Assembly: GCF_002163625.1 (NCBI RefSeq)
Contig: NZ_CP020892.1
Coordinates: forward strand, 806,001 to 870,000
DNA from: Pseudomonas sp. M30-35
Lineage (GTDB): Bacteria > Pseudomonadota > Gammaproteobacteria > Pseudomonadales > Pseudomonadaceae
DNA length: 64,000 nucleotides
Direction of reading: 5' to 3'
Shown in pieces: positions 54,238 to 63,709 of this stretch. The notes under the pieces are model-generated. The model was given only the letters and a program-made list of their open reading frames with translations, was not told where the DNA came from and searched no databases. How positions within the stretch are numbered: position 1 is the first letter of the stretch; each line of letters begins with the position of its first letter. A program made the position numbers and the translations under genes.

Positions 54238-55379
54238 GCAATAGCTTTGACCGTACCCTGTCCAGTGAAGATGTGCTGCGCCGCAGAGCGAGCCTGCTCC
54301 AGCGTTTGCATATTGACGGTATCTTGTTGCTGCTGCTGTTAACCCTGGCTGCTGGCAGCTTGTTTATCTTGTATTCAGCCAGTGGCAAAGATGTCGATCT
54401 TTTGATGAAGCAGGCCAGTTCATTTGGTATTGGCCTGGTTGGCATGATCATCATCGCCCAGTTTGAGCCGCGCTTTATGGCGCGCTGGGTACCGCTTGCC
54501 TACGTTGCGGGTGTCGGTCTGTTGGTGGTGGTCGATGTCATGGGCCACAACGCGATGGGCGCAACGCGCTGGATCAATATTCCAGGAGTCATTCGCTTTC
54601 AGCCGTCGGAGTTCATGAAGATCATCATGCCCGCGACGATTGCCTGGTATCTGTCGAAACGCGCCTTGCCGCCGCGTCTGAAACATATTGTGGTGAGTCT
54701 GGCGCTGATTGGCGTGCCCGTGAGCCTTATCCTTATACAGCCAGATTTGGGCACATCGTTGTTGGTGATCACGTCTGGTGCGTTTGTGCTGTTTATGGCG
54801 GGTTTGCAGTGGCGCTGGATCATTGGTGCCGTGACTGCATTGGTTCCTGTTGCAGTTGGCATGTGGTTTTTTGTCATGCATCAGTACCAAAAACAACGGG
54901 TATTGACCTTTCTGAGTCCTGAGACAGATCCACTCGGCAGTGGCTGGAATATTATCCAGTCGAAAGCAGCGATTGGCTCTGGGGGCGTGTTGGGTAAAGG
55001 CTGGTTGTTGGGCACGCAGTCACACCTGGACTTTTTGCCGGAAAGCCACACGGACTTTATCATTGCGGTTCTGGCTGAAGAGTTCGGTTTGGTTGGCGTA
55101 TGCATATTGCTGTTTGTCTATTTGTTGTTGATCAGTCGTGGGCTAGTGATAACCGTGCAAGCGCAGACGCTGTTCGGTAAGCTCTTGGCCGGGTCAATAA
55201 CGATGACGTTTTTCGTCTACGTGTTCGTCAATATCGGCATGGTTAGTGGTTTGCTGCCTGTCGTTGGGGTTCCTTTGCCATTCATTAGCTATGGCGGAAC
55301 TTCGCTGATCACGTTGTTGTCAGGGTTTGGAGTTTTGATGTCGATCCACACACACCGTAAGTGGATCGCTCAGGTTTAA
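54234..55379 (+). CDS. rodA: Peptidoglycan glycosyltransferase RodA
   Basis: A 381-residue SEDS-family protein with about ten membrane helices that polymerises lipid II with PBP2 in cell elongation. Motifs 'QPSEFMKIIMPATIAWYLS', 'QPDLGTSLLVITSGAF', 'PESHTDFIIAVLAEEFGLVG' and 'PVVGVPLPFISYGGTSLI' are all conserved. It overlaps the mrdA stop by four bases. Confidence 0.98.
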   Translation: MSNSFDRTLSSEDVLRRRASLLQRLHIDGILLLLLLTLAAGSLFILYSASGKDVDLLMKQASSFGIGLVGMIIIAQFEPRFMARWVPLAYVAGVGLLVVVDVMGHNAMGATRWINIPGVIRFQPSEFMKIIMPATIAWYLSKRALPPRLKHIVVSLALIGVPVSLILIQPDLGTSLLVITSGAFVLFMAGLQWRWIIGAVTALVPVAVGMWFFVMHQYQKQRVLTFLSPETDPLGSGWNIIQSKAAIGSGGVLGKGWLLGTQSHLDFLPESHTDFIIAVLAEEFGLVGVCILLFVYLLLISRGLVITVQAQTLFGKLLAGSITMTFFVYVFVNIGMVSGLLPVVGVPLPFISYGGTSLITLLSGFGVLMSIHTHRKWIAQV

Positions 55380-55387
55380 TTGGGGTT

Positions 55388-56407
55388 ATGAATTCAATGC
55401 AAAATCTGCGTGGCTGGGCCGTAAGACAAGCACATTGGTTAGGACTTGCCACTGCGCTCGGATGGGTTCAGCAAGCCAGCGCAGGTGATTATTCTGAATC
55501 ACCTGAAGTTGCCTCGTTTATCACTGAAATGACCCGTGACTACGGGTTTGCCGATGAGCAGCTAGTCAACTTGTTCGGAGAGGTTGAGCGCAAGCAGTCG
55601 ATTATCGATGCTATTTCGCGCCCGGCAGAGCGGGTTAAGCAGTGGAAAGATTACCGCCCAATTTTTATCACTGACTCGCGTATCGCTCGCGGCGTCGATT
55701 TTTGGCGTCAGCATGAAGCCGCTTTGGCGCGTGCGGAAAAGGAATACGGTGTTCCGGCTCAGTATATTGTCGCAATCATCGGCGTTGAGACCTTTTACGG
55801 CGGCAATACCGGCAGCTATCGAGTGCTCGATGCATTGTCGACGCTGGCATTTGATTACCCGCCACGTGCGCCATTTTTCCGCAAGGAGTTGCGTGAATTC
55901 CTGATGCTGTCGCGTGAGGAGCAGGTCGATCCAATTACTCTTAAGGGCTCTTACGCGGGTGCGATGGGGCTGCCGCAATTTATGCCGAGCAGCTTCCGTG
56001 CTTATGCGGTGGACTTTGACGGCGATGGTCACATCAATATCTGGAGCAATCCAGATGATGCCATCGGCAGCGTAGCTAGCTACTTTAAGCGTCATGGTTG
56101 GTTGGCAGGTGAGCCGGTAGTCAGCCGCGCTAGCGTTTCTGGGGATAAAGTTGAGCAAGGTTTGACCGAAGGCCTCGAACCAGTGAAAAATATTAACCAG
56201 CTAAATGAGCTAGGCTGGAGCATCACCGATAAGCTCGATGGCGAAATGCCGGTGACGGCTTTTCGTTTTGAGGGTGTCGATGGCGACGAGTATTGGTTAG
56301 GCTTGCCCAACTTTTACGTGATTACACGTTACAATCGCAGCAGCATGTATGCGATGGCGGTCACTCAACTGGCTGATTTGATAGCCGAAGCGCGGGGAAC
56401 CCATTGA
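55388..56407 (+). CDS. mltB: Membrane-bound lytic murein transglycosylase B
   Basis: A 339-residue family 3 lytic transglycosylase (SltB1 in pseudomonads). The catalytic Glu is in 'VAIIGVETFYGGNTGSYRVLD', and the substrate cleft has 'SYAGAMGLPQFMPSSFRAYAVD'. 'DFDGDGHINIWSNPDDAIGSV' resembles the EF-hand-like calcium site of MltB. A signal sequence is present at about residues 5-30 but without a clear lipobox. ATG 55388 has GGGG before it; earlier starts overlap rodA. Confidence 0.95.
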   Translation: MNSMQNLRGWAVRQAHWLGLATALGWVQQASAGDYSESPEVASFITEMTRDYGFADEQLVNLFGEVERKQSIIDAISRPAERVKQWKDYRPIFITDSRIARGVDFWRQHEAALARAEKEYGVPAQYIVAIIGVETFYGGNTGSYRVLDALSTLAFDYPPRAPFFRKELREFLMLSREEQVDPITLKGSYAGAMGLPQFMPSSFRAYAVDFDGDGHINIWSNPDDAIGSVASYFKRHGWLAGEPVVSRASVSGDKVEQGLTEGLEPVKNINQLNELGWSITDKLDGEMPVTAFRFEGVDGDEYWLGLPNFYVITRYNRSSMYAMAVTQLADLIAEARGTH

Positions 56408-57399
56408 TGTCGAGCTTGCCACTCAGACTCGTTACGCTTGGCGCCATTACCTTGGCGTTGGCAAGCTGCTCGTCTACTAAACAGCCGGTGGTTAAACCCG
56501 TCGCGTCACAGCCGGCAGGTATTAGCGGTCCCAGTGACTTTGCGCGCCCTCATCGTGATGGCGCGCCATGGTGGGATGTCGATGTCTCGCTGATTCGCGA
56601 TGCGGTACCGACACCTCACACCGGTGCTTACAAAGCCAGCCCGTACACAGTATTGGGCACTAAGTATTTCCCTATCTCCGATGGTAGTAGCTACCGTGCT
56701 ACGGGCTTGGCGTCTTGGTATGGCACCAAGTTTCATGGTCAAGCGACCGCCAACGGTGAAACCTATGATCTTTATGGCATGACCGCCGCGCATAAAACCC
56801 TGCCGCTGCCGAGCTATGTCAAAGTCACCAATCTGGAAAACGGCAAAACCGCAATTTTGCGGGTCAATGACCGTGGTCCGTTCTACTCAGATCGCATTAT
56901 CGATCTGTCGTTTGCCGCCGCTAAAAAGCTTGGTTATGCCGAGAAAGGTACTGCGCGTGTCAAGGTTGAAGGCATTGATCCTCAACAGTGGTGGGCAAAG
57001 CAGGGCAAGACGGCGCCAATGGTGCTAGCTCAGCCCACCGCCAAAACGCAGATGCAAGCCATGGCTGAGCCGGTTGAGCAGTATGTGCCACCTGCGAGCC
57101 AGCACGCCGCGCCCGTATTGCCGGTGCAAGTTGACTCAAAAAAAAACGCTTCACTCGCAGCCTCTGGCCTGTATCTCCAAGTGGGAGCCTTCGCCAATCC
57201 GGACGCTGCGGAGCTTCTCAAGGACAAGCTGAGCGGGACAGTAACTGCCCCGGTATTCATCAGCTCAGTGGTGCAGAATCAACGAACGCTGCACCGCGTT
57301 CGAGTCGGCCCGATCAGCAATCAGGGCGAGGCTGAGCAAATGCAAGAAAGTCTTCGTCTGGCCAATTTGGGCAAGCCCACAATGGTACGGGCGAACTGA
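56407..57399 (+). CDS. rlpA: Septal ring lytic transglycosylase RlpA, lipoprotein
   Basis: A 330-residue outer-membrane lipoprotein that cleaves glycan strands lacking stem peptides. The lipobox is 'LALASCSS'. A double-psi barrel domain (about residues 85-195) carries 'GLASWYGTKFHGQATANGE' and 'RVNDRGPF', with catalytic residues. A low-complexity linker leads to a SPOR domain at residues about 250-330 ('YLQVGAFANPDAAE') that binds denuded septal wall. The start overlaps the mltB stop. Confidence 0.95.
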   Translation: MSSLPLRLVTLGAITLALASCSSTKQPVVKPVASQPAGISGPSDFARPHRDGAPWWDVDVSLIRDAVPTPHTGAYKASPYTVLGTKYFPISDGSSYRATGLASWYGTKFHGQATANGETYDLYGMTAAHKTLPLPSYVKVTNLENGKTAILRVNDRGPFYSDRIIDLSFAAAKKLGYAEKGTARVKVEGIDPQQWWAKQGKTAPMVLAQPTAKTQMQAMAEPVEQYVPPASQHAAPVLPVQVDSKKNASLAASGLYLQVGAFANPDAAELLKDKLSGTVTAPVFISSVVQNQRTLHRVRVGPISNQGEAEQMQESLRLANLGKPTMVRAN

Positions 57400-57531
57400 A
57401 TTGGCTAAGCGCAGTCACTGTAATCAGCCCATTAGCTAAGCAGCATGTTGTCGCAACCGCTCTGAGTTGCGACAGCCATTCATAATTTGTCCATTCGGGC
57501 ATGTTCCACCATCAGCTACTTCGAGAGACGG

Positions 57532-58695
57532 ATGAATATCACCAGCTTTGCGCAACGCGCTTCATTGTCACTTTTGCTACTCGCTGCGCCAGCCGCATGG
57601 GCCCAGCAAATGGCTACACCTGCGCCACCTCAGCTGGCGGCTAAATCCTATGTGCTGATGGATGCCGCAACTGGTCAGGTGCTGGTTGAGAATGAAGGTG
57701 ATCAGCGGCTGCCGCCTGCAAGCCTGACCAAGCTGATGACCGCCTACATCGCAACCCTGGAGATCAAAAAAGGCCAGGTGAGTGAAGACGATATGGTCAC
57801 CATCAGCGAGCACGCCTGGCGTACCGGCGGTTCGCGGATGTTCGTTCAGGTCAATACTCAGGTGTCGCTGAGTGACCTGCTGCACGGCGTTATCATTCAG
57901 TCGGGTAACGACGCCAGCGTCGCTGTTGCTGAGCATATCGCCGGTAGCGAAGATGCATTTGCTGACATGATGAATAGCACCGCGAAAGAGCTGGGCCTTA
58001 CTAACAGCCACTTCATGAATGCGACTGGGTTGCCTAATCCGGATCACTATTCGTCAGCGCACGACATGGCCACGCTGGCTCGTGACATCATTTCTGTTGA
58101 CCCGGCTCACTACGCCATTTATTCGCAGAAAGAATTTCTCTGGAACAATATCAAGCAGCCAAATCGTAACCTGCTGTTGTGGCGCGACAAGACCGTTGAC
58201 GGCCTGAAAACCGGTCATACCGAAGAAGCCGGTTATTGCCTGGTAGCATCAGCCGTGCGTGACGGTATGCGTTTGATTGCTGTTGTTTTTGGTACGAACA
58301 GCGAGCAGGCCCGCGCTGCTGAAACGCAAAAGCTGCTGACTTACGGCTTCCGCTTCTTTGAAACGCGCACCTTCTACAAGAAGGGTGCTGAGCTTGCGCA
58401 AACTGCCGTGTGGAAAGGTGCTGATCACCAGGTTAAAGCCGGTTTGGCAGATGATCTGACCTTGACCTTGCCAAGAGGCCAGGTAGACAAGTTACAAGCC
58501 AGCATGAGCATGACGCCGCAGTTGATTGCACCGATCAAGCAAGGTGACGTCGTCGGTAAAGTTGAAGTCAAACTGGGCGATAAAGTGGTTCACACTGCCG
58601 ACCTGATTGCACTTGAACCGGTTGAAGAGGGTGGTTTGTTCCGTCGTGTGTGGGATAGCATTCGTCTATTCTTCTACGGCTTGTTCAACGGATAA
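57532..58695 (+). CDS. dacA: D-alanyl-D-alanine carboxypeptidase (PBP5/6 type)
   Basis: A 387-residue protein with a signal peptide, the active Ser in 'PPASLTKLMTAYIA', the SGN motif in 'IIQSGNDASVAVAEH' and 'LKTGHTEEAGYCL'. It removes the terminal D-Ala of pentapeptides. A C-terminal beta-rich domain ends with an amphipathic helix ('VWDSIRLFFYGLFNG') that holds it to the membrane. Named dacC in P. aeruginosa, as I recall. Start at MNITSFAQR; earlier in-frame starts lack a signal-like sequence. Confidence 0.96.
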   Translation: MNITSFAQRASLSLLLLAAPAAWAQQMATPAPPQLAAKSYVLMDAATGQVLVENEGDQRLPPASLTKLMTAYIATLEIKKGQVSEDDMVTISEHAWRTGGSRMFVQVNTQVSLSDLLHGVIIQSGNDASVAVAEHIAGSEDAFADMMNSTAKELGLTNSHFMNATGLPNPDHYSSAHDMATLARDIISVDPAHYAIYSQKEFLWNNIKQPNRNLLLWRDKTVDGLKTGHTEEAGYCLVASAVRDGMRLIAVVFGTNSEQARAAETQKLLTYGFRFFETRTFYKKGAELAQTAVWKGADHQVKAGLADDLTLTLPRGQVDKLQASMSMTPQLIAPIKQGDVVGKVEVKLGDKVVHTADLIALEPVEEGGLFRRVWDSIRLFFYGLFNG

Positions 58696-58757
58696 TTCGC
58701 TTAGAGCCTCTAAATGCCGTTGCCTAGTTTGCAATCCAGGTGTTTAGAGGCGTCTAA

Positions 58758-58780
58758 TACGCCCCCTATCCGGGGCGTAA
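58758..58780 (+). terminator. Hairpin after dacA
   Basis: TACGCCCC and GGGGCGTA pair around a short CTATCC loop, 63 bases after the dacA stop. No T-run follows, so it may be a weak terminator or a processing stem. Confidence 0.4.
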
Positions 58781-58813
58781 TACTTATGGACGGGCCAAAA
58801 GCCTGCTAATGCC

Positions 58814-59095
58814 ATGACTGATACTGACGATGTAAAAGCGCCAAAGATTGAGTTTCCTTGCGAACGCTACCCAATCAAAGTGATTGGCGATGCGGGCGAA
58901 GGCTTTGCTGATCTGGTAATTGAAGTTATTCAGCGCCATGCGCCTGACTTGGACGCCGGAACTCTGGTCACTCGTGACAGTAGCAATGGGCGTTATCTTT
59001 CTGTGCAAGTGCTGATTACCGCGACCGGCGTCGAGCAGTTGCAAGCCATCCATGTTGATTTGCGAGCAACTGGCCGCGTCCACATGGTGCTGTGA
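58814..59095 (+). CDS. YbeD/DUF493-family protein
   Basis: A 93-residue ACT-like fold protein with '[18 protein letters not shown]' at the N-terminus and '[18 protein letters not shown]' near the end. YbeD in E. coli lies at the same place before lipB; its role is unclear, with a link to lipoate metabolism supposed from position. Its stop overlaps the lipB start. Confidence 0.93.
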   Translation: MTDTDDVKAPKIEFPCERYPIKVIGDAGEGFADLVIEVIQRHAPDLDAGTLVTRDSSNGRYLSVQVLITATGVEQLQAIHVDLRATGRVHMVL

Positions 59096-59742
59096 TGAGC
59101 CTGATTGGCTTTCGCGAGTTAGGCCGGGTGGCTTACGAGCCAACCTGGCATGCCATGCAGCGATTTACCGACAGTCGCGGTCCTGAAACCCCTGACGAAA
59201 TCTGGCTGCTGGAACACCCGCCAGTGTTTACTCAAGGGCAGGCGGGTAAAGCGGAGCACGTTCTATTTCCGGGGGATATCCCGGTGGTGCAGGTGGATCG
59301 AGGCGGTCAGGTGACCTATCACGGCCCCGGCCAGTTAATCGCGTATCTGATGCTTGATGTACGTCGCTCAAAACTCGGTGTGCGTGATTTAGTCACGCGC
59401 ATTGAACAAAGTTTGTTGGCCCTGTTGGCCAGCTATGGCGTTACGGCATACACCAAGGCGGATGCTCCTGGGGTATATGTTGCTGATGCAAAAATTGCCT
59501 CGCTCGGCCTGCGTATTCGCAATGGTCGCTCGTTCCATGGACTGGCCCTAAATACCAACATGGACTTGTCTCCCTTCCAGCGCATTAACCCATGTGGCTA
59601 TGCGGGGATGGCAATGACTCAACTGGCTGATCTGGTTGATACACCAATAGAATTTTCCGAGGTTAGTGCCCGGCTGCGTGACCAGCTCGTCAAACACCTC
59701 GACTACGCTGAACAGAAGACCCTTGCGGGCGGAATTGACTGA
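59095..59742 (+). CDS. lipB: Octanoyl-[ACP]:protein N-octanoyltransferase
   Basis: A 215-residue enzyme that transfers octanoate from acyl carrier protein to lipoyl domains. Visible motifs are '[17 protein letters not shown]' and the catalytic Lys region '[19 protein letters not shown]'; the catalytic Cys is in '[13 protein letters not shown]'. Start ATG 59095 overlaps the ybeD stop. It works directly before LipA. Confidence 0.97.
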   Translation: MSLIGFRELGRVAYEPTWHAMQRFTDSRGPETPDEIWLLEHPPVFTQGQAGKAEHVLFPGDIPVVQVDRGGQVTYHGPGQLIAYLMLDVRRSKLGVRDLVTRIEQSLLALLASYGVTAYTKADAPGVYVADAKIASLGLRIRNGRSFHGLALNTNMDLSPFQRINPCGYAGMAMTQLADLVDTPIEFSEVSARLRDQLVKHLDYAEQKTLAGGID

Positions 59743-60713
59743 TGAGCACTGTGGAAACAGCCGGCAAACCGGCCAAGGTTGAAGTAGGCGTTAAGCTGCG
59801 TGGCGCAGAGAAAATGGCGCGCATCCCAGTAAAAATTATCCCGACTGATGAGCTGCCAAAAAAGCCTGACTGGATTCGTGTCCGAATTCCGATTTCACCT
59901 GAGGTTGACCGCATTAAACAACTGCTGCGCAAGCACAACCTGCACAGCGTGTGTGAAGAAGCGTCATGCCCTAACTTGGGCGAATGTTTCTCGGGCGGTA
60001 CTGCCACCTTTATGATCATGGGTGACATCTGCACCCGTCGCTGCCCGTTCTGCGACGTTGGTCATGGTCGGCCGAAGCCTCTGGATACTGATGAGCCAAC
60101 CAACTTGGCCGTGGCTATCGCTGACCTGAAATTGAAGTACGTGGTGATCACCTCGGTTGACCGGGATGACCTGCGTGACGGCGGGGCTCAGCACTTTGTT
60201 GATTGTTTGCGTGAAATCCGCAAGCTGTCGCCCAATGTTCAGTTGGAAACACTGGTGCCTGACTACCGTGGGCGTATGGATGTCGCGTTGGCGATTACTG
60301 CCAATGAGCCGCCTGACGTATTCAACCATAACCTTGAGACTGTGCCGCGTTTGTACAAGGCTGCTCGTCCGGGTTCCGACTTTGAGTGGTCTTTGGACCT
60401 GCTGCAAAAGTTCAAGGAGCTGGTGCCCGGCGTGCCAACCAAGTCGGGCTTGATGCTGGGTTTGGGTGAGACCGATGAAGAAGTCATCGAAGTGATGAAG
60501 CGCATGCGCGAGCACGACGTTGACATGTTGACCCTGGGCCAATACTTGCAGCCATCGCGTAACCACTTGGCGGTGCAGCGTTTCGTGCATCCAGACGTAT
60601 TTGCCTGGTTTGCCGAAGAAGGTCTGAAGATGGGCTTCAAAAACGTCGCCTCTGGCCCGCTGGTACGCTCCTCTTACCATGCGGATCAGCAAGCGCACGC
60701 TGCCAAGGCCTAA
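59742..60713 (+). CDS. lipA: Lipoyl synthase
   Basis: A 323-residue radical SAM enzyme that inserts two sulfur atoms into the octanoyl group. The first iron-sulfur cluster ligands are in '[13 protein letters not shown]' and the radical SAM triad in '[10 protein letters not shown]'. The sacrificial cluster's C-terminal Ser is in 'VRSSYHAD'. The start overlaps the lipB stop by one base. The transcript ends at 60779-60807. Confidence 0.98.
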   Translation: MSTVETAGKPAKVEVGVKLRGAEKMARIPVKIIPTDELPKKPDWIRVRIPISPEVDRIKQLLRKHNLHSVCEEASCPNLGECFSGGTATFMIMGDICTRRCPFCDVGHGRPKPLDTDEPTNLAVAIADLKLKYVVITSVDRDDLRDGGAQHFVDCLREIRKLSPNVQLETLVPDYRGRMDVALAITANEPPDVFNHNLETVPRLYKAARPGSDFEWSLDLLQKFKELVPGVPTKSGLMLGLGETDEEVIEVMKRMREHDVDMLTLGQYLQPSRNHLAVQRFVHPDVFAWFAEEGLKMGFKNVASGPLVRSSYHADQQAHAAKA

Positions 60714-60778
60714 GACGGTTTAAAGCGTCAGGGCGGCTTTGAAGCCGCTCAGCCGAAACAGTTATTGCTGCATGCAAG

Positions 60779-60807
60779 AAAAAGGCGACCCTTGGGTCGC
60801 CTTTTTT
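60779..60807. terminator. Bidirectional rho-independent terminator
   Basis: AAAAAGGCGACC and GGTCGCCTTTTTT form a stem around CTTG between the convergent lipA and transglycosylase genes. Confidence 0.92.
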
Positions 60808-60831
60808 GTCGCTATGATTTGCGCGCTACCA

Positions 60832-62139
60832 TCAGAACCTGCGTAATTCCTGCAGTAACTCAACGCTTGGGTAGCCGTCCGCAGGTTGCTGTTGTTGTTG
60901 CTGGAAGGCGCGAACGGCTTTGCGTGTATTGGCGCCAATGATGCCGTCGGCCTTGCCGGGCTCGAAGCCCTTTTGCGTCAGTAACTGCTGTAGCTCTATA
61001 CGTTCTTGGCGGCCCAGCTGGCGCTCGCCAACTGGCCACTTGCCCTGAACGCCTGCGTCGCCGCGTAGGCTGTCGCTGAGCAGGCCGATGGCCAGGGCGT
61101 AAGAGGTGGAGTTGTTGTAGCGCAAAATACTGCGAAAGTTATTCATCAGCAAAAACGCCGGACCTTTGTGACCCGCTGGCAACAGTAATGTGGCCAGCGA
61201 ATCGCCAGGCAGCTGCGCGGCGGTGCTATTGACCGGTTTAAGGCCTAGCGCTTGCCATTGGCTCAGCGTGCGGCGGTTTTCTGGGTCGGCCAGTGCGTAG
61301 TCGAAGTCGCCTGGCAGGCGTACTTCAAATCCCCAGGGCTGATCCATTTGCCAGCCAGATGCGTTTAAGTACTGTGCGGCAGAGGCAAGGGCATCGGTTG
61401 AAGAGCGCCAGACATCACGGCGACCATCACCGTCGAAGTCCACGGCGTGGTCGTTATAGGTGGTTGGCATAAACTGGGTTTGACCCATTGCGCCAGCCCA
61501 TGAGCCGACAAGGTGCTCGGGGTCGGTATCACCGTGCTGCAGGATTTGTAGCACCGCTAATAGCTGGCTGCGCCAAAAGGCTTGGCGACGGCCTTCGTAA
61601 GCGAGTGTCGCCAGCGAACGCACGACGTTATAGCTGCCAATGTTGCCGCCGAAGTTACTTTCCATGCCCCAGATAGCAACCAAGGTTTCACGATTGACTG
61701 CATAGTGCTGTTCGATCCGATCCAGCGCTACCCGCTCTTGCGCCATCAGGCGTCGGCCTTGGTTTACACGGGCAGGCGAAACTGCGCCGTCGAGGTATTC
61801 CCAGACAGGGCGGGTGAATTCGGGCTGGCTGCCGTCCAGACGTATAACGTCGGGGTTGGGCGTGACGCCAGCGAAGGCGCGGTCGAATAAGGTGTCACTG
61901 ATGCCGGCGGCAATTGCGTCGCTGCGCAGTAGCGTACGCCATTCGGCGAAGGTCAGCGCTGGCTGTGGCGTTTGCGCAGAGTCTGACGCGGCTACAGCGG
62001 TAACAGATGGCGAAGTAGTGGGTGCTGTTGTAGGCGTCCCGCTCATTGATTGTGCAGGTGCTTCGGAACAGGCACTTAGAAGTACAAGCGAGAGGGTAAT
62101 TGAGGTGTGGCTCAGGCCACGGAAAAGCAGGTTTGGCAT
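60832..62139 (-). CDS. Lytic murein transglycosylase with peptidoglycan-binding domain, lipoprotein
   Basis: A 435-residue protein. Lipobox 'LLSACSEA' places it in the envelope as a lipoprotein, followed by a Thr/Ser/Ala-rich linker to about residue 60. A family 3 transglycosylase domain (about 62-365) has catalytic Glu in 'AIWGMESNFGGNIGSYN' and 'SWAGAMGQTQFMPTTYND'. The C-terminal peptidoglycan-binding domain has 'KADGIIGANTRKAVRAFQ'. It is a second MltB-like enzyme in addition to the one at 55388. Confidence 0.95.
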   Translation of the reverse strand: MPNLLFRGLSHTSITLSLVLLSACSEAPAQSMSGTPTTAPTTSPSVTAVAASDSAQTPQPALTFAEWRTLLRSDAIAAGISDTLFDRAFAGVTPNPDVIRLDGSQPEFTRPVWEYLDGAVSPARVNQGRRLMAQERVALDRIEQHYAVNRETLVAIWGMESNFGGNIGSYNVVRSLATLAYEGRRQAFWRSQLLAVLQILQHGDTDPEHLVGSWAGAMGQTQFMPTTYNDHAVDFDGDGRRDVWRSSTDALASAAQYLNASGWQMDQPWGFEVRLPGDFDYALADPENRRTLSQWQALGLKPVNSTAAQLPGDSLATLLLPAGHKGPAFLLMNNFRSILRYNNSTSYALAIGLLSDSLRGDAGVQGKWPVGERQLGRQERIELQQLLTQKGFEPGKADGIIGANTRKAVRAFQQQQQQPADGYPSVELLQELRRF

Positions 62140-62214
62140 GGTGGTCTCAGCACGTTTCGCAGGGTTCTACCATAACATGAATGAATCGCTATGCAGACTG
62201 CTGGCCCGGGGCTT

Positions 62215-62373
62215 TCATGCTGCCATAAACGAAAAAGCCTCCCAGTTTTGCTGGGAGGCTTGGCGACGGTAACTACCTTTACCTTTTTGCGGTTTTTGTT
62301 GCTGACTGCGAAATAGCGGTTGGGCAACGATTGATTTAGCTTTATTGGGCCGTTTTTGGCCTGATTTGCTCAT
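62215..62373 (-). CDS. arfA: Alternative ribosome-rescue factor ArfA
   Basis: A 52-codon frame starting MSKSGQKRPNKAK and containing 'PLFRSQQQKPQKGKGSYRR', the ArfA signature with its KGKGSY core, followed by 'QNWEAF'. ArfA recruits release factor 2 to ribosomes stalled on messages without a stop codon, as a backup for tmRNA. A perfect intrinsic terminator lies inside the reading frame at 62232-62260, before the stop codon. Most transcripts should therefore lack a stop, so that ArfA is made in quantity only when tmRNA fails. The start ATG was chosen for the family N-terminus; 15 codons upstream are also open. Confidence 0.88.
   Translation of the reverse strand: MSKSGQKRPNKAKSIVAQPLFRSQQQKPQKGKGSYRRQASQQNWEAFSFMAA
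62232..62260 (-). terminator. Intrinsic terminator inside the arfA reading frame
   Basis: On the minus strand AGCCTCCCAG-CAAAA-CTGGGAGGCT forms a perfect 10-bp stem, followed by TTTTTC. It encodes part of the ArfA C-terminal region and comes before the stop codon at 62215-62217. Confidence 0.93.
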
Positions 62374-62475
62374 GTGTTTCTCCCGTTTGATTCGATCTAC
62401 AGCGCTGCGGCTGCACAACTTAGGCGATTGTTGCAGGGTAAAGTTCAGGCGCGCGTGGCGAGGCCCAAGCGGAGA

Positions 62476-63513
62476 TTATACCGCGTTGCTGATGCTAAGG
62501 CGTTTGCCGCACATGCTCAGAGTCAGCATATTTAGACTGCTCCAGGCATCGCCCGGTGCCTGACCTTTGATTTGTGCATCGATGGCTTGTGCATCTTCAA
62601 GCAACTTGCCCCAACGCGGCGCTGAGTGACGTTGTAAAGCTTTGCTGACCAGGGGTCTGCGCTTATCCCAGACCGGTGGCCGAGCCGAGCTGAACGCTTT
62701 ATCAAGCGGTATGCCTTGGCTGTATTGCTGAGCGATGGTTGCCAGCATGCGAACCTCTCGGGCCAGTGCCCAGAGAATAACTGGAGGCTCAACACCTTCA
62801 CCGCGCAGACCTTCAAGCATGCGCAGCGCGTGCGCGGCTTCGCCATTGAGCGCGGCATCAATCAGACCAAACACATCAAAGCGGGCGCTGTCGGCGACGG
62901 AGGCCTGCACCGTATCGACATCAACCTGATTGTCTTTGGCGAGTAGTTTGAGCTTTTCGATCTCTTGCGCAGCCGCGAGCAAGTTGCCCTCGACTCGCAC
63001 CGCAATCATTTCCACGGCTTCCTGGCTTGCAGTCAATCCGGACTGAGCCATGCGCTGGCGAATCCATTGGCCAAGCTGGTTGGTGTCAACCGGCCAGATT
63101 TGTAAAAACTGAGTGTTGGCGCCTTCGATCAGGGCTTTGGCCCATTTGCTCTTTTGCGTGCTGCCATCGAGCTTGGGCAGGCTTATCAGCAAGACAGTAT
63201 CTTCAGCAGGGCGCGCCAGGTACTCAAGCAGAGCGACGCCTTTGTCGCTTAGTTTGCCGCCGGGTATACGCAGCTCAAGCAAGCGCTTGTCGGCAAAGAG
63301 CGACAGGCTGGCGCTGGCCTGAAGCAGGCTGCCCCAGTCGAAGTTGGTCTCGGCATTAAACACTTGGCGTTCACTGAAACCTTGAGCACGTGTGGCGGCA
63401 CGTATTGCATCGCACGCTTCCTGGCACAGCAGTGGCTCGTCACCGCTCACCACGTAAACGGCTGCGAGAGTGCCCTGAAGGTGTTTGCCAAGTTGTGCTG
63501 GGTTTAGTTTCAT
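62476..63513 (-). CDS. holA: DNA polymerase III subunit delta
   Basis: A 345-residue clamp-loader subunit that opens the beta sliding clamp. The N-terminal fold has 'VYVVSGDEPLLCQEACDAIR' and 'FADKRLLELRIPGGKLSDKG', and the C-terminal domain has 'PPVILWALAREVRMLA'. Length and order are normal. The REP-like cluster lies between it and the upstream lptE gene. Confidence 0.96.
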   Translation of the reverse strand: MKLNPAQLGKHLQGTLAAVYVVSGDEPLLCQEACDAIRAATRAQGFSERQVFNAETNFDWGSLLQASASLSLFADKRLLELRIPGGKLSDKGVALLEYLARPAEDTVLLISLPKLDGSTQKSKWAKALIEGANTQFLQIWPVDTNQLGQWIRQRMAQSGLTASQEAVEMIAVRVEGNLLAAAQEIEKLKLLAKDNQVDVDTVQASVADSARFDVFGLIDAALNGEAAHALRMLEGLRGEGVEPPVILWALAREVRMLATIAQQYSQGIPLDKAFSSARPPVWDKRRPLVSKALQRHSAPRWGKLLEDAQAIDAQIKGQAPGDAWSSLNMLTLSMCGKRLSISNAV

Positions 63514-63563
63514 CTGCGCCGGGTGCCTCTAAAAAGTGGCGGATTAAGCCAGGTCCGCCGGGC

Positions 63564-63703
63564 GTAGGGTGTAACAAGGCGAAGCCTGTCCACCAAAGTA
63601 CAGCAATTGATTGAATATCAGTGGCGCAAATGGTGGGCGGAAAAAGTTCACATCACACCATTGGCTGCGTCAAAGGGTGGACGAAAAAAGTGTCGTCCAC
63701 CCT
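63564..63703. repeat. REP-like inverted-repeat cluster between lptE and holA
   Basis: Two hairpins face each other. The first starts GTAGGGTG at 63564 and pairs through GGC-GAA-GCC to CCACC at 63594, imperfectly. The second is AGGGTGGACGA (63674-63684) with TCGTCCACCCT (63693-63703) and reads CCGTAGGG on the minus strand. A third stem, AATGGTG/CACCATT (63628-63661), lies between them. The GTAGGGTG head and inverted layout fit a REP doublet (REPIN). Confidence 0.6.
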
Positions 63704-63709
63704 ACGGTT

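Noticed and set aside
59964..60698. 244-codon open frame on the minus strand inside lipA
   Set aside because: Antisense to lipA; His/Gln/Leu/Val-rich shadow with no family resemblance.
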